A stretch of 64,000 bases of DNA from Bacteroidota bacterium (lineage in GTDB: Bacteria > Bacteroidota > Bacteroidia > Bacteroidales > JACABE01). Each line of letters begins with the position of its first letter. Position 1 is the stretch's first letter. Under the pieces are notes generated by a model. The model did not search any database and had not been told where the DNA came from. It worked only from the letters and a program-made list of their open reading frames with translations. A program made the position numbers and the translations under genes. Below, piece after piece: positions 63,876 through 64,000 of this stretch. The stretch spans positions 1-64,000 of the forward strand of contig JACABE010000015.1 in assembly GCA_013377005.1 (NCBI GenBank), given 5' to 3'.

Positions 63876-64000
63876 TGTCAGGAAACCTGTGCACGATAAC
63901 TAAAAGCCTGTGCACGATGACCAAAAACCTATGCACGATAACTAAAAACCTATGTATGATGTGCAGAATCCTGTGCACGATGTGCAGAAACCTGTGCACA
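63876..64000. repeat. Tandem array with exact 21-nt period, cut by the window end
   Basis: From about 63884 the sequence repeats every 21 nt: CCTGTGCACGATAACTAAAA-type units, at least five complete and a sixth begun when the window ends. The GTGCAC palindrome is conserved in four of the five complete units and again in the one that is cut off. The plus-strand frame from the ATG at 63876 is open to the edge and reads as heptads LCTITKS, LCTMTKN, LCTITKN, LCMMCRI, LCTMCRN. It may be the start of a small Cys-rich repeat protein, a repeat RNA, or a DNA-binding array. Confidence 0.8.

Noticed and set aside
63884-64000. CRISPR or TIGR-type guide array at the window end
   Set aside because: The 21-nt period is shorter than known arrays and units are too alike to contain guides. 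No Cas or Nop-domain protein lies within the visible flank, though the other flank is outside the window.
1-64000. tRNA or rRNA genes
   Set aside because: I looked for T-loop and acceptor patterns and for conserved rRNA segments on both strands and found none I could support.
1-64000. Insertion sequences or integrases explaining the accessory patches
   Set aside because: No transposase, integrase or recombinase gene is present in the window; only palindromes and direct repeats are seen.

Overview
The window is chromosomal DNA of an AT-rich Bacteroidota (Bacteroidetes). The evidence is: several proteins with C-terminal sorting domains of the type IX secretion system (T9SS, types A and B), a PorX-type regulator, -7 boxes of the form TAnnTTTG in front of many genes, almost no Shine-Dalgarno sequences, and typical Bacteroidota families (GIN-domain protein, C10 protease with Spi prodomain, ECF sigma factors next to membrane proteins). 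The genus cannot be named from the sequence.

Layout. 1-16.1 kb: an outer-membrane barrel, aroB-aroA, proline dehydrogenase, a lipoprotein, a secreted C10 protease, the operon porX-tsaE-ald, purD, a DMT permease, an IMPACT protein, and an ECF sigma locus with an anti-sigma-like protein and a GIN/barrel protein. 16.2-19.1 kb is an accessory patch: a conserved helical hypothetical protein, a twelve-unit array with an exact 21-nt period, and two tandem DUF6994-like paralogues in unusual linker DNA. 19.2-26.6 kb: yebC, then a tight minus-strand run (DUF502, surE, a small membrane protein, lpxB, SpoIID-like), dus and glyA. 26.8-44.0 kb: an M16 protease pair split by a second ECF sigma gene and a membrane protein that itself ends in a T9SS domain, then a 677-residue and a 3580-residue secreted protein. 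44.1-57.7 kb: rpmH (short, easily missed), LiaF-like, DnaJ/TerB, saccharopine dehydrogenase-like, HD, CorA, radical SAM, Sfp-like, then thrS-infC-rpmI-rplT, rplS, a secreted bleomycin-hydrolase-like protease and a YbdG-like channel. 57.8-64.0 kb is a second accessory patch: REP-like palindromes, a 144-bp direct repeat on both sides of a DUF4160/DUF2442 pair, a 150-bp element of three nested inverted repeats, a single-chain type IIG restriction-modification enzyme, another conserved hypothetical gene, and at the very edge a second 21-nt-period array.

How it fits together. PorX, two ECF sigma factors and several T9SS cargo proteins point to a cell whose envelope traffic and surface proteolysis are regulated together. 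The most original signal is the pair of 21-nt arrays. They lie 46 kb apart, differ in sequence, share a unit plan (palindromic hexamer, then GATA, then an A-run), and each sits beside a conserved hypothetical gene with a Pro-rich C-terminus. I know of no described system that matches.
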